Assembly (NCBI GenBank): GCA_964478335.1 | Contig: CAYZIC010000050.1 | Location: 1-16,881, forward strand | Source: CAYZIC01 sp964478335 | Lineage (GTDB): Bacteria; Verrucomicrobiota; Kiritimatiellia; RFP12; DVOR01 | Direction: 5' to 3' | Length of the DNA stretch: 16,881 bases | Shown: one piece after another, positions 1 to 6,547 of the stretch | Position numbering within the stretch: position 1 is the first letter of the stretch | Layout of the letters: the number at the start of each line of letters is the position of its first letter | Made by a program: the position numbers and the translations under genes | The notes under the pieces: generated by a model | Seen by the model: the letters and a program-made list of their open reading frames with translations, nothing else | Database searches by the model: none | Told to the model about the DNA's origin: nothing

Positions 1-46
1 AGAGTCGTCCTTTGGTTGATTTCTTGCCATTTTTATCTTTTTGGTA

Positions 47-75
47 TTGCTTTTTGTGATCTCTTTGCGTATACT
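47..75 (+). promoter_or_regulatory. sigma70-type promoter upstream of the CBM9-like gene
   Basis: A -35-like TTGCTT (47-52) is separated by exactly 17 bp from TATACT (70-75), a near-consensus -10. The expected start point is about 82, leaving a 5' leader of roughly 67 nt before the ATG at 149. The same TATACT hexamer occurs in the deaminase promoter at 15188-15193. The call rests on hexamer match and spacing only. A TTGACA at 88-93 has no good -10 partner. Confidence 0.6.
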
Positions 76-148
76 ACAGAGGTGTAATTGACAGGATACT
101 TTTTATTGATGATCAATGTCGACTTCTCGACAGAAAGGTTATAAAGCG

Positions 149-823
149 ATGAATCAGTATAAGATTAACAAGGTTGCGGTCTTGCCCGATTTCAATCCGG
201 ATGATCCAATTTGGGCTCATGCTGCAGCCGGTCAAATGGCCTACTTTCATGAGCAGGGAGCTAAGGATTTTAAACCTGATGTAACGGTACGTGCGCTGCA
301 TAATGGCGATGACATCATGGTTTACTTTGATGTGCAGGATCAGTATGTGCGCATTGTCCATACGGCGATCAATACGATGGTTTGCGAGGATAGCTGTGTG
401 GAGTTTTTCTTGCAGCCGACGAGCATCGACAAGGGCTATATTAATATCGAGGCGAATGCAGGTGGCGTTATCCATTCCTCGCATATTCGTGACTGGACGC
501 GTGCGCCGGGTGGATTCTCAGACTTTAACTACATCCGTAAGGATGAGATTCGCCGTATCACGACCAAGGGTAACTTGCCTGGTCAGATCGACCCAGAGGA
601 GCAAAATCCCACGCATTGGTGGATGATCTTTCGTGTGCCTCGCACATATTTAGAGAATATCTTTGGGGCTTTAGGTGACTTTAGCGGCCAGACTTGGCGG
701 GGTAATTTCTTTAAGTGCGCCGATTGCTCGAGCCGTCCTCACTGGGGATCGCTGATGCCAATTGGGGCGGAGTTGAATTTCCACTTGCCCAGCGAATTTG
801 GTGAAATTGTCTTTGGTAAATAG
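149..823 (+). CDS. Carbohydrate-binding family 9-like (CBM9/DOMON-type) protein
   Basis: A 224-residue protein resembling the stand-alone family-9-like carbohydrate-binding proteins. It has an early D-P-x-W segment near residues 19-22, a central strand pair with CEDSCVEFFLQP (79-90) followed by YINIEANAGG (97-106), and a C-terminal HWGSLMPIGAELNFH stretch leading into a final FGEIVF strand. These match the beta-sandwich pattern of that family as I remember it. There is no signal peptide, membrane segment or attached hydrolase domain, so the protein is predicted cytoplasmic and its ligand cannot be named. An in-frame ATG at 116 would add 11 residues, but it has no Shine-Dalgarno sequence. The ATG at 149 follows AGAAAGG (132-138) with a 10-nt spacer, so I chose it. 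The gene has its own promoter and terminator and is probably monocistronic. Confidence is high for a real gene and moderate for the family. Confidence 0.8.
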   Translation: MNQYKINKVAVLPDFNPDDPIWAHAAAGQMAYFHEQGAKDFKPDVTVRALHNGDDIMVYFDVQDQYVRIVHTAINTMVCEDSCVEFFLQPTSIDKGYINIEANAGGVIHSSHIRDWTRAPGGFSDFNYIRKDEIRRITTKGNLPGQIDPEEQNPTHWWMIFRVPRTYLENIFGALGDFSGQTWRGNFFKCADCSSRPHWGSLMPIGAELNFHLPSEFGEIVFGK

Positions 824-835
824 TGTTGGATTTAG

Positions 836-866
836 TCGCCCCTCTCATTAGAGGGGCGATGTTTTC
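836..866 (+). terminator. Rho-independent terminator after the CBM9-like gene
   Basis: A perfect 10-bp GC-rich stem, TCGCCCCTCT (836-845) with AGAGGGGCGA (850-859), closes a 4-nt CATT loop and is followed by the T-rich tract TGTTTTCTT. It begins 13 nt after the CBM9-like stop codon. It ends only about 24 nt before the panB ATG, so panB has almost no space for its own promoter. Confidence 0.85.
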
Positions 867-890
867 TTGCATTTCTGGTGAGGGTATAGT

Positions 891-1685
891 ATGAAAAAAT
901 GGACACCCCTATCAATTCGAGCCCTTAAGGGGGGCGATCGATTTGCTACAGTGACCTGTTATGACGCAACGAGCGCTTTGCTTATTAATCAGAGTGAGAT
1001 CCCGTTGGTTTTGGTGGGCGATTCTTTGGGGATGGTGATGCAGGGGCATGGCTCGACGTTGCCCGTGACAATGGATCAAATGGTTTATCACACGCAGTGC
1101 GTGACGCGTGTCATCACCGATGCACTGGTGGTGTCGGATATGCCCTTTATGTCGTATCAAGTCTCCTTAGAGGCAGGCCTTGACAATGCAGGTCGATTGA
1201 TCAAGGAGGGGGGCGCAGATGCCGTCAAGATGGAGGGTGGCGCTCGATGTGTGCCGCTGGTGCGCGCACTGGTCGATGCGGGTATCCCTGTGGTCGGCCA
1301 TTTGGGGCTCACGCCGCAAAGCTGTCTTGAAATGGGGGGGTACCGAGTCCAAGGTCGCGCCCATGATGCTGCCGAGCGAATGATTAGCGATGCGCTTGCT
1401 CTTGAGGCCGCTGGAATCTTTGCGCTCGTCGTGGAGTGTGTACCTGAGGCTTTGGGGGATCGCTTGACACAAGCTTTGCAGGTGCCAGTAATTGGTATCG
1501 GAGCGGGGCCTAAGACTGATGCTCAGATTTTGGTCTGGCAAGATATGCTGGGGTTAAATTTGAATAAGGCACCGCGATTTGTCAAGCGCTATGGGCAATT
1601 GGGTGAAGCGGCGAAACAGGCTCTCTCTACCTATGCGCAAGAGGTCAAGCAGGGTGCCTATCCTGCTGAGGAGCATTGCTACTAG
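891..1685 (+). CDS. panB: 3-methyl-2-oxobutanoate hydroxymethyltransferase (ketopantoate hydroxymethyltransferase)
   Basis: A 264-residue enzyme of the usual PanB length. It transfers a hydroxymethyl group from 5,10-methylene-tetrahydrofolate to 2-oxoisovalerate, giving ketopantoate, the first committed step to pantothenate, CoA and 4'-phosphopantetheine. It is a cytosolic TIM-barrel enzyme. The family residues are present: metal ligand D44 in VGDSLG, D83 in SDMPFMSY, E115 in KMEGG, the GHLGLTPQS strand (136-144), and the catalytic E182 in VVECVPEALG. The ATG at 891 is preceded by GGTGAGGG (877-884) with a 6-nt spacer. A G7 run lies inside the gene (1334-1340). The next gene begins 67 nt downstream on the same strand with no terminator between, so panB is probably cotranscribed with the PKS-like pair. 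No panC or panD is visible in the window. Confidence 0.95.
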   Translation: MKKWTPLSIRALKGGDRFATVTCYDATSALLINQSEIPLVLVGDSLGMVMQGHGSTLPVTMDQMVYHTQCVTRVITDALVVSDMPFMSYQVSLEAGLDNAGRLIKEGGADAVKMEGGARCVPLVRALVDAGIPVVGHLGLTPQSCLEMGGYRVQGRAHDAAERMISDALALEAAGIFALVVECVPEALGDRLTQALQVPVIGIGAGPKTDAQILVWQDMLGLNLNKAPRFVKRYGQLGEAAKQALSTYAQEVKQGAYPAEEHCY

Positions 1686-1752
1686 TCGCTGTGCTACAGG
1701 CGTCTAATCGGTCGTAACCACGATCTCAATTTCATTTCATACAAGGGAGGGG

Positions 1753-3156
1753 ATGATGCTGTCTAGCAAGAGGGAGGCTATCGCAATTACGGGGGTGAGT
1801 GCGCGCTTTGCGGGTGCACAGGATGTGCGTACTTTTTGGAAGCAAATCCTCTACAAGCGCCAACTATTCTCACCATTTGCAACAGGAGGGCGTACGTATG
1901 CGGGCGGTCTTTTTGATCGCTACACGCTCCCGGAGTATGGTGCATTTTTGGGAGAGCAATACGGATGCCACTCGACCGATATTTCGCTGCCCGATGATTT
2001 GAATCTTGGTGATTGCGCTGACTATTACTTTATTTCTCAATTGATCTATGATGCGTTGCAAGATGCCAATCTCTCACCGAGTCATCCTAGCACAGACCGC
2101 ATCGCTTGCTTCATGGGGTATGAGCCAGTCTTTAATGCCTCGACGGTCAATTGGCTACAGCATACTGCAGGTGTCGATCAAACGCTCTCAATCTTGCAGC
2201 GATTTTTCCCAACGGCTTCGATTGAGCAAATGAATAATGTCCGCGAGGCTCTTGTCGACACATTGCCTCCTTTGCATGTGCGTCAAATTGAATTTTCTCA
2301 TCCCTCTATCTTATTGGTGCGACTGGCTCAAGCTTTTGGGTTCTCAGACACTATATCCTTGACCAATGTCGGCGATGCGTCAGCCTTTGCGGCTTTGGAG
2401 GCGGGCGTATTGGCACTCCAAGAAAATCGTTGTGATGTCGCAGTCATTGGGGCGGTGCAGCCGCCATTGACAGAAACTCACCTCATGGGCAAAGCGGCGA
2501 TTTTACCATTCTCTGAGCATGCTCAGATCAAGCCTTATAGTGATGAAGCGTGTGGGACATTGCCTGGTGAGGGGGGGGCATTTTTTGTCTTGCGTAGACT
2601 TACGAATTTGGCTGATAGTGAGCGGGATCCTTATGCCGTGGTGCATGGGACTGCCGTGGTCGCCTCTTCGCATCGAGAGGGGCAAGAAGAGGGTCATGTG
2701 GAGCTTTTACGGCGAACGCTTCATCGGGCGTTGAGGCGGTTGCCTAATGGATTTCGTGATGTAGACTACTGGGAGATGAATGGCTCAGGGATCCGTGAGG
2801 AGGATGCCGTCGAGGAGGCTCTACTCAATCGCATGACGACCAATCGTGGTGCTCACATACCGCTATTAGCTCTGGGGTCGGTTAAGCCAACCATTGGGCA
2901 CACGATGATTGCCTCTGGTGCTGCGGCATTACTCAAAGCGACCTTGGCTCTGCATTATCGTATCTTGCCACCATCGGTTACGCCCGAGGAATCTTTTCAC
3001 CTCAAGCAATCGACCTCTGCTTACTATTGGGTGCAAGAGGCTCGTCCGTGGATTGCCTCATCGATGCGTAAGCGCCGTATCGCAACAAGTGTCTTTTCAC
3101 AAATGGGCTATGCTGGCGCAGCGGTTTTAACGGCAACATCTGGAGATGATCGATGA
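1753..3156 (+). CDS. Beta-ketoacyl synthase-like protein with a substituted active site (KS/chain-length-factor-like)
   Basis: A 467-residue type I PKS-like ketosynthase fold. It opens with EAIAITGVSARFAGA and FW (8-29), matching the KS N-terminal strand. It has LPFSEHAQIKPYSDEACGTLPGEGG (251-275) in the usual PFD..GEG position, and GSVKPTIGHTMIASGAAALLK (375-395) in the GSVKxNIGH position. The nucleophile loop, normally DTACSSS, reads NVGDASA, which places D208 where Cys is expected. The first catalytic His (HGTGT) is N343 in EMNGSGI; H383 of the second His motif remains. The C-terminal GFGGTNAH reads QMGYAGAA. The protein is therefore probably unable to condense acyl chains in the normal way and may act like a chain-length factor or scaffold. 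Two adjacent ATGs exist (1753 and 1756). The second sits at a better distance (5 nt) from AAGGGAGG (1743-1750) and may be the true start. The gene ends in an ATGA overlap with the next one, implying translational coupling. It contains a G8 run at 2571-2578. The fold is confident; the function is open. Confidence 0.85.
   Translation: MMLSSKREAIAITGVSARFAGAQDVRTFWKQILYKRQLFSPFATGGRTYAGGLFDRYTLPEYGAFLGEQYGCHSTDISLPDDLNLGDCADYYFISQLIYDALQDANLSPSHPSTDRIACFMGYEPVFNASTVNWLQHTAGVDQTLSILQRFFPTASIEQMNNVREALVDTLPPLHVRQIEFSHPSILLVRLAQAFGFSDTISLTNVGDASAFAALEAGVLALQENRCDVAVIGAVQPPLTETHLMGKAAILPFSEHAQIKPYSDEACGTLPGEGGAFFVLRRLTNLADSERDPYAVVHGTAVVASSHREGQEEGHVELLRRTLHRALRRLPNGFRDVDYWEMNGSGIREEDAVEEALLNRMTTNRGAHIPLLALGSVKPTIGHTMIASGAAALLKATLALHYRILPPSVTPEESFHLKQSTSAYYWVQEARPWIASSMRKRRIATSVFSQMGYAGAAVLTATSGDDR
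2571..2578 (+). repeat. G8 homopolymer in the KS-like coding sequence
   Basis: Eight consecutive G residues lie in the codons for the conserved GEGGAFF segment, the GEG motif of the ketosynthase fold. A one-base slip here would shift the frame about 270 codons into the gene and remove the C-terminal third. The run is visible in the sequence; slippage is inference. Confidence 0.6.
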
Positions 3157-6100
3157 AAACAGCAGAATCAACTCAAGGCGTTTTGTGCTTGGTTGGTGGG
3201 GCCGATCCATCTGCGCTACTAGCCGAGCTGATACGCATCGACCTTTTTATTGAGCAAAGCGTAGGCTTGCACCTCATCGACCTGGTCTTTTCGGCGACGG
3301 TTTCGGCGCAAAGTCAGCCGTGCAAGATTGGGATGTGGGTCACATCGCTGGACAATATGAAGCTTCGCATTCGTATGGCGATTCGAGGGTTGCAAGCCGG
3401 GCGAACGCGGTTGAGAGAAAAGTCTGGTATTTTTTACACGGCGACACCTTTGGCCGCACAAGGTGGTAAGGTTGCCTTTATCTATCCAGGTACGGGATCA
3501 TTTCACCTCGAGATGATGCGCGATTTGGCGATGACATTTGATGGCGTGCGGGAAATGTTTGATGATATGGAGGAGGCGTTTGTCAACTTTTGTGATATGG
3601 CATCTCCCTCGGAATGGCTCTTTGCGACCTCGCCCGAGCATGCCTTGACCAGTGGCGAGCATGCCCAGGCATTTTTCCCCCTATTGGCGGTGGCGTCAAC
3701 CTTTTTAGCGAGCCAAGTTTTTACGCAGTTTTTAGCGAATACTGGCGTAGAGGCCGATGCAGTTGCAGGGATTGGCTTGGGCGCATTTACTGCCTATCGA
3801 GCCTCTTGTCGCGACCCCAAATCGAGCTTTGTGCAGTTGCTACGCGATGCTGGTAAGATCATGCTTAGACTTATGCAAGATCAAAAGGTCTCCTTGGTCA
3901 TGACATCGGTCTCCAAGTGTCCTGCCGATGAGATCTCCGAATTTTGCCAACAGTCCAAGGGTAAGTTTATTTTAATCGAGCGCCTCTCCGCAGAGGATTG
4001 TGTGATTTGCACTTCACAAAAGTATCAGCAGCTCCTCGAATCTAAGATCTTATCAATCAATGGTCAATTGAGCACCGAGCCCCTAATCTCTCCTTTTAAT
4101 ACGGGGCTGGGTTCGCAAAAGATGCATCAACTCTTTTTGCAATTTTTCTCCAGGTGGGTCATGTATGAGTCGAGTGTGCCGCTCTATTCTTGTGCGACAG
4201 GTGACGTGGTGGGAGCCTCGACCTCATCGGTCGTAGAGGCGCTCATCGACCAAATGATGGCTCCGATCGATTTGGAGCAATTGATTAATCGCCTCTATGA
4301 TAATGGTCATCGCATTTTTGTGGAGGTTGGTGCACGCGGAGGACTCTCGCCCATGATGGATAAAATCCTGAAGCATAAGCCCGAGCCATGCTGCGTGATC
4401 CCGATGCACATTTTGCATCGTTCGGGAGCGGCCCAGGTGGGACAAGCTCTCGGTATCTTGGCGACACAGGGCGTACCCATCGACGTGACGAGATTTCGCT
4501 TTTTTAAGCATGCCCAGTGGCTCGACTTTAATAAGCCGATCCGCCGACAACAGCTCACCTCATCGTATGTGCCTCTACAGACAGGCATCCCAGCCATCCA
4601 GGGGCATAATCTAAACCCACGTCTACTCATGGATGAGACCACCACACAGGATGACCTCCCTAAGCCCACGCGCTCAAGAATCTCTGCGCCCAAGTTTGCC
4701 AGAGGTGTCGATTTCCCCTTATTGCACTTTGCAACTGTTGTTTTAGAAGAAGAGGACAGTCTGATCTTTAAGACTAAGCTCCACCTCAAAGACTTCCCAT
4801 TTATGTCGGACTTTGCTATTGGTAGCAGTCACATCTCAGCCTTTGATACACAGCTCCACGGCTTGACCCTCTTGACCGTACCCACGAGCTTAGAGCTCAT
4901 GGCCGAAGCCGCCCGTAAACGCTACCCCACGCTTAAAGTAGCCGCCATCAAGCATATCCGCGCCCAACGCTGGCTAAGCTTTGACTACAATCAAATCACC
5001 CTACGGATCGAGGTGAGTAAACTCACGACTGATGTGCGTGGGGCCACCTTTGTGAAAGTACGGCTCTATGATGAATCACCCAAGGCAGCCTTTGAGGCAC
5101 CGCTGATCGAGGCGAATTACCTCTTAACCGTGACAGGGCAAGAGATCATGGAGGCCAACCCTGAGCCTGCGCTGATGTCCCCAAGACTTGAAAACTGGCA
5201 AGCCGATGAAATCTACGCCAACCACCTCCCTCAGGGTAAACGCCTGCAAAATATACGCAAAGTCGTCGCATGGGGCATGAATGGCATCGACTTCGTTATC
5301 CAGATGCCAAGTCGTAGCAAAACCATTAGCTATGCCAAAAGCCCCATCTTCTCAATTATGCCCCTCGTCCTTGATGCCTTGACATCAGGCTTTTCCCTTT
5401 GGCGCTCCCACGAACGCTTCCACGGGGCGATATCATTGCCCTTTAGGTGTCGCTCGATCGAATTCGCCCAGAGGTGGCCCGAGATGGGCACCCAGATGAA
5501 AGCCACCCTTCGCTTGACCAATGTCACCCCACGCTCTCACCAAGTCGAGATCAGGCTCTATCATGAGGACGGCTCTCTCTTGGTTAAGATCAATGGCTGG
5601 GAAGAGATCAGTGATCGTGCCGAGCCAGCCCTGCAGCACTATGTCAAAGACCCCGTGCACCACTATATTACACAGCCCTTGCCAAAAGAAATCTTTGCAG
5701 ATGAAGATGCCTGCATCATGGGCGCAACCTACGAATGCCTCACCCCAGATTTCTTTGAGCACAATCAAGAGCTCTGGCTCAAGGCCCTCTCTAATGCCGC
5801 CCTTGCAGAATCTGAGAATACGGACTTTCAAGAACGCACCGGGTCAGCGCATCGCCGCTTAGAATGGCTCCTCGGCCGCATCGCCGCAAAAGAGTCTGTA
5901 CGACGCTATCTAGAAGATAATCACATTACCGCAGCATCTGCCGATGTCACGATTTGGAAAGACGACCTCGGCAAGCCGCACCCTATTGGAGAATGGGTCA
6001 AGCCGCTGGGCCAAACGCTCGACCTCACCATCGCCCATACGACAACCTTTATTGTTGCTGCTGTCGCCCCTAAAGGCCACCTCGGATTAGATGTCGAGCG

Positions 6101-6428
6101 AGTCGATCGAGATTTGACAGAGGAATTCCTCCAAGGAGTCTTTACGATTGAAGAACAAGAAATTGCATCAAAGTCAGGCCATGGGCCGACAGCAGTTTTG
6201 CGCTTTTGGTGTTGCAAAGAGGCCGTCTCCAAAGCTCTGGGCACGGGTATCCGCTTTGCGCCCACAGATTTGAGGATCCGTGAAGCCGATGCTGCAACCG
6301 GGATCGTTAAGATGGAGCTCCTGGGACAATGGTGTCAGCACTTCCCACAGTATAAGGGGCAATTACTCACGATCAAGACATCGATCATGGCCGATCACGC
6401 CGTTGCGGCGTGTTATTTGCCCCATTAG
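3153..6428 (+). CDS. Pseudo-acyltransferase / dehydratase-like / 4'-phosphopantetheinyl transferase fusion protein
   Basis: A 1091-residue protein with PKS-type domain order. Residues 1-105 resemble a post-KS linker. Residues 106-405 form an AT-like domain: KVAFIYPGTGS (106-116) stands for the usual VAFxFPGQGS, the GHSxG elbow reads GIGLG (206-210) with Gly at the Ser position, the catalytic His near FHSP is N316, and EVGARGGLS (391-399) matches the C-terminal motif. Residues 520-830 resemble a double-hotdog PKS dehydratase: SDFAIG (552-557) has F554 in place of the catalytic His, while the second-hotdog Asp is kept (D741, VLDALTSG). Residues 895-1091 are an intact Sfp-like PPTase: GRIAAKESVRRY (908-919), LTIAHT (958-963), metal ligands D980/E982 in GLDVERVDR, and WCCKEAVSKALGTG (1019-1032). 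I see no ACP (no GxDS-type site) and no ketoreductase. The ATG overlaps the KS-like stop codon, with GGAG 7 nt upstream. Coding-strand composition changes near residue 450. Only the PPTase activity is predicted with confidence. Confidence 0.85.
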   Translation: MKTAESTQGVLCLVGGADPSALLAELIRIDLFIEQSVGLHLIDLVFSATVSAQSQPCKIGMWVTSLDNMKLRIRMAIRGLQAGRTRLREKSGIFYTATPLAAQGGKVAFIYPGTGSFHLEMMRDLAMTFDGVREMFDDMEEAFVNFCDMASPSEWLFATSPEHALTSGEHAQAFFPLLAVASTFLASQVFTQFLANTGVEADAVAGIGLGAFTAYRASCRDPKSSFVQLLRDAGKIMLRLMQDQKVSLVMTSVSKCPADEISEFCQQSKGKFILIERLSAEDCVICTSQKYQQLLESKILSINGQLSTEPLISPFNTGLGSQKMHQLFLQFFSRWVMYESSVPLYSCATGDVVGASTSSVVEALIDQMMAPIDLEQLINRLYDNGHRIFVEVGARGGLSPMMDKILKHKPEPCCVIPMHILHRSGAAQVGQALGILATQGVPIDVTRFRFFKHAQWLDFNKPIRRQQLTSSYVPLQTGIPAIQGHNLNPRLLMDETTTQDDLPKPTRSRISAPKFARGVDFPLLHFATVVLEEEDSLIFKTKLHLKDFPFMSDFAIGSSHISAFDTQLHGLTLLTVPTSLELMAEAARKRYPTLKVAAIKHIRAQRWLSFDYNQITLRIEVSKLTTDVRGATFVKVRLYDESPKAAFEAPLIEANYLLTVTGQEIMEANPEPALMSPRLENWQADEIYANHLPQGKRLQNIRKVVAWGMNGIDFVIQMPSRSKTISYAKSPIFSIMPLVLDALTSGFSLWRSHERFHGAISLPFRCRSIEFAQRWPEMGTQMKATLRLTNVTPRSHQVEIRLYHEDGSLLVKINGWEEISDRAEPALQHYVKDPVHHYITQPLPKEIFADEDACIMGATYECLTPDFFEHNQELWLKALSNAALAESENTDFQERTGSAHRRLEWLLGRIAAKESVRRYLEDNHITAASADVTIWKDDLGKPHPIGEWVKPLGQTLDLTIAHTTTFIVAAVAPKGHLGLDVERVDRDLTEEFLQGVFTIEEQEIASKSGHGPTAVLRFWCCKEAVSKALGTGIRFAPTDLRIREADAATGIVKMELLGQWCQHFPQYKGQLLTIKTSIMADHAVAACYLPH

Positions 6429-6511
6429 CGGCAGCGCTGCTGGTGTGGGAGACTGAGTCGCCGTTTTAGAGCTCGTAAGTGACCGCATTAATCTACTCAA
6501 TCATCTTCTCG
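6429..6511. other. Spacer between convergent transcription units
   Basis: This non-coding stretch lies between the PKS-like operon and the inverted repeat. It contains the 10-bp palindrome GCAGCGCTGC and the string TTTTAGAGC. TTTTAGAGC also occurs in the structured element at 15224-15302. No ORF or promoter is recognisable. Confidence 0.4.
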
Positions 6512-6547
6512 CTAACAGCTAGCATCGCTTGCGATGCTAGCTGTTAG
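6512..6547. terminator. Perfect 17-bp inverted repeat between convergent operons (probable bidirectional terminator)
   Basis: The arms CTAACAGCTAGCATCGC (6512-6528) and its exact complement (6531-6547) are separated by TT. The right arm contains the TAA stop codon of the leftward TonB/VWA gene (6544-6546). Neither side has a clear T-tract (+ side TCTTGGTCG, - side CGAGAAGATG), so it is not a textbook intrinsic terminator. A transcript-end stabilising hairpin or bidirectional block fits its position between two converging operons. Confidence 0.6.

Noticed and set aside
88..116. Perfect TTGACA at 88-93 as a second promoter
   Set aside because: The hexamer 17 bp downstream is GATCAA, a poor -10. 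The 47-75 promoter is better on both boxes.
116..148. ATG at 116 as start of the CBM9-like gene
   Set aside because: It has no Shine-Dalgarno and adds residues unlike the family. The ATG at 149 has AGAAAGG at a suitable distance.
885..890. TATAGT just before panB as a -10 box
   Set aside because: It touches the ATG, so a transcript from it would start inside the coding sequence. No -35 is present.
1017..1040. GDSLG in the panB product as a carrier-protein phosphopantetheine site
   Set aside because: It is the conserved VGDSLG metal-binding motif of PanB, and the surrounding residues match PanB throughout.
1753..6428. A complete functional polyketide or polyunsaturated fatty acid synthase
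   Set aside because: No ACP or ketoreductase is visible, and the catalytic residues of KS, AT and DH appear substituted. Product formation by these two proteins alone is not supported.
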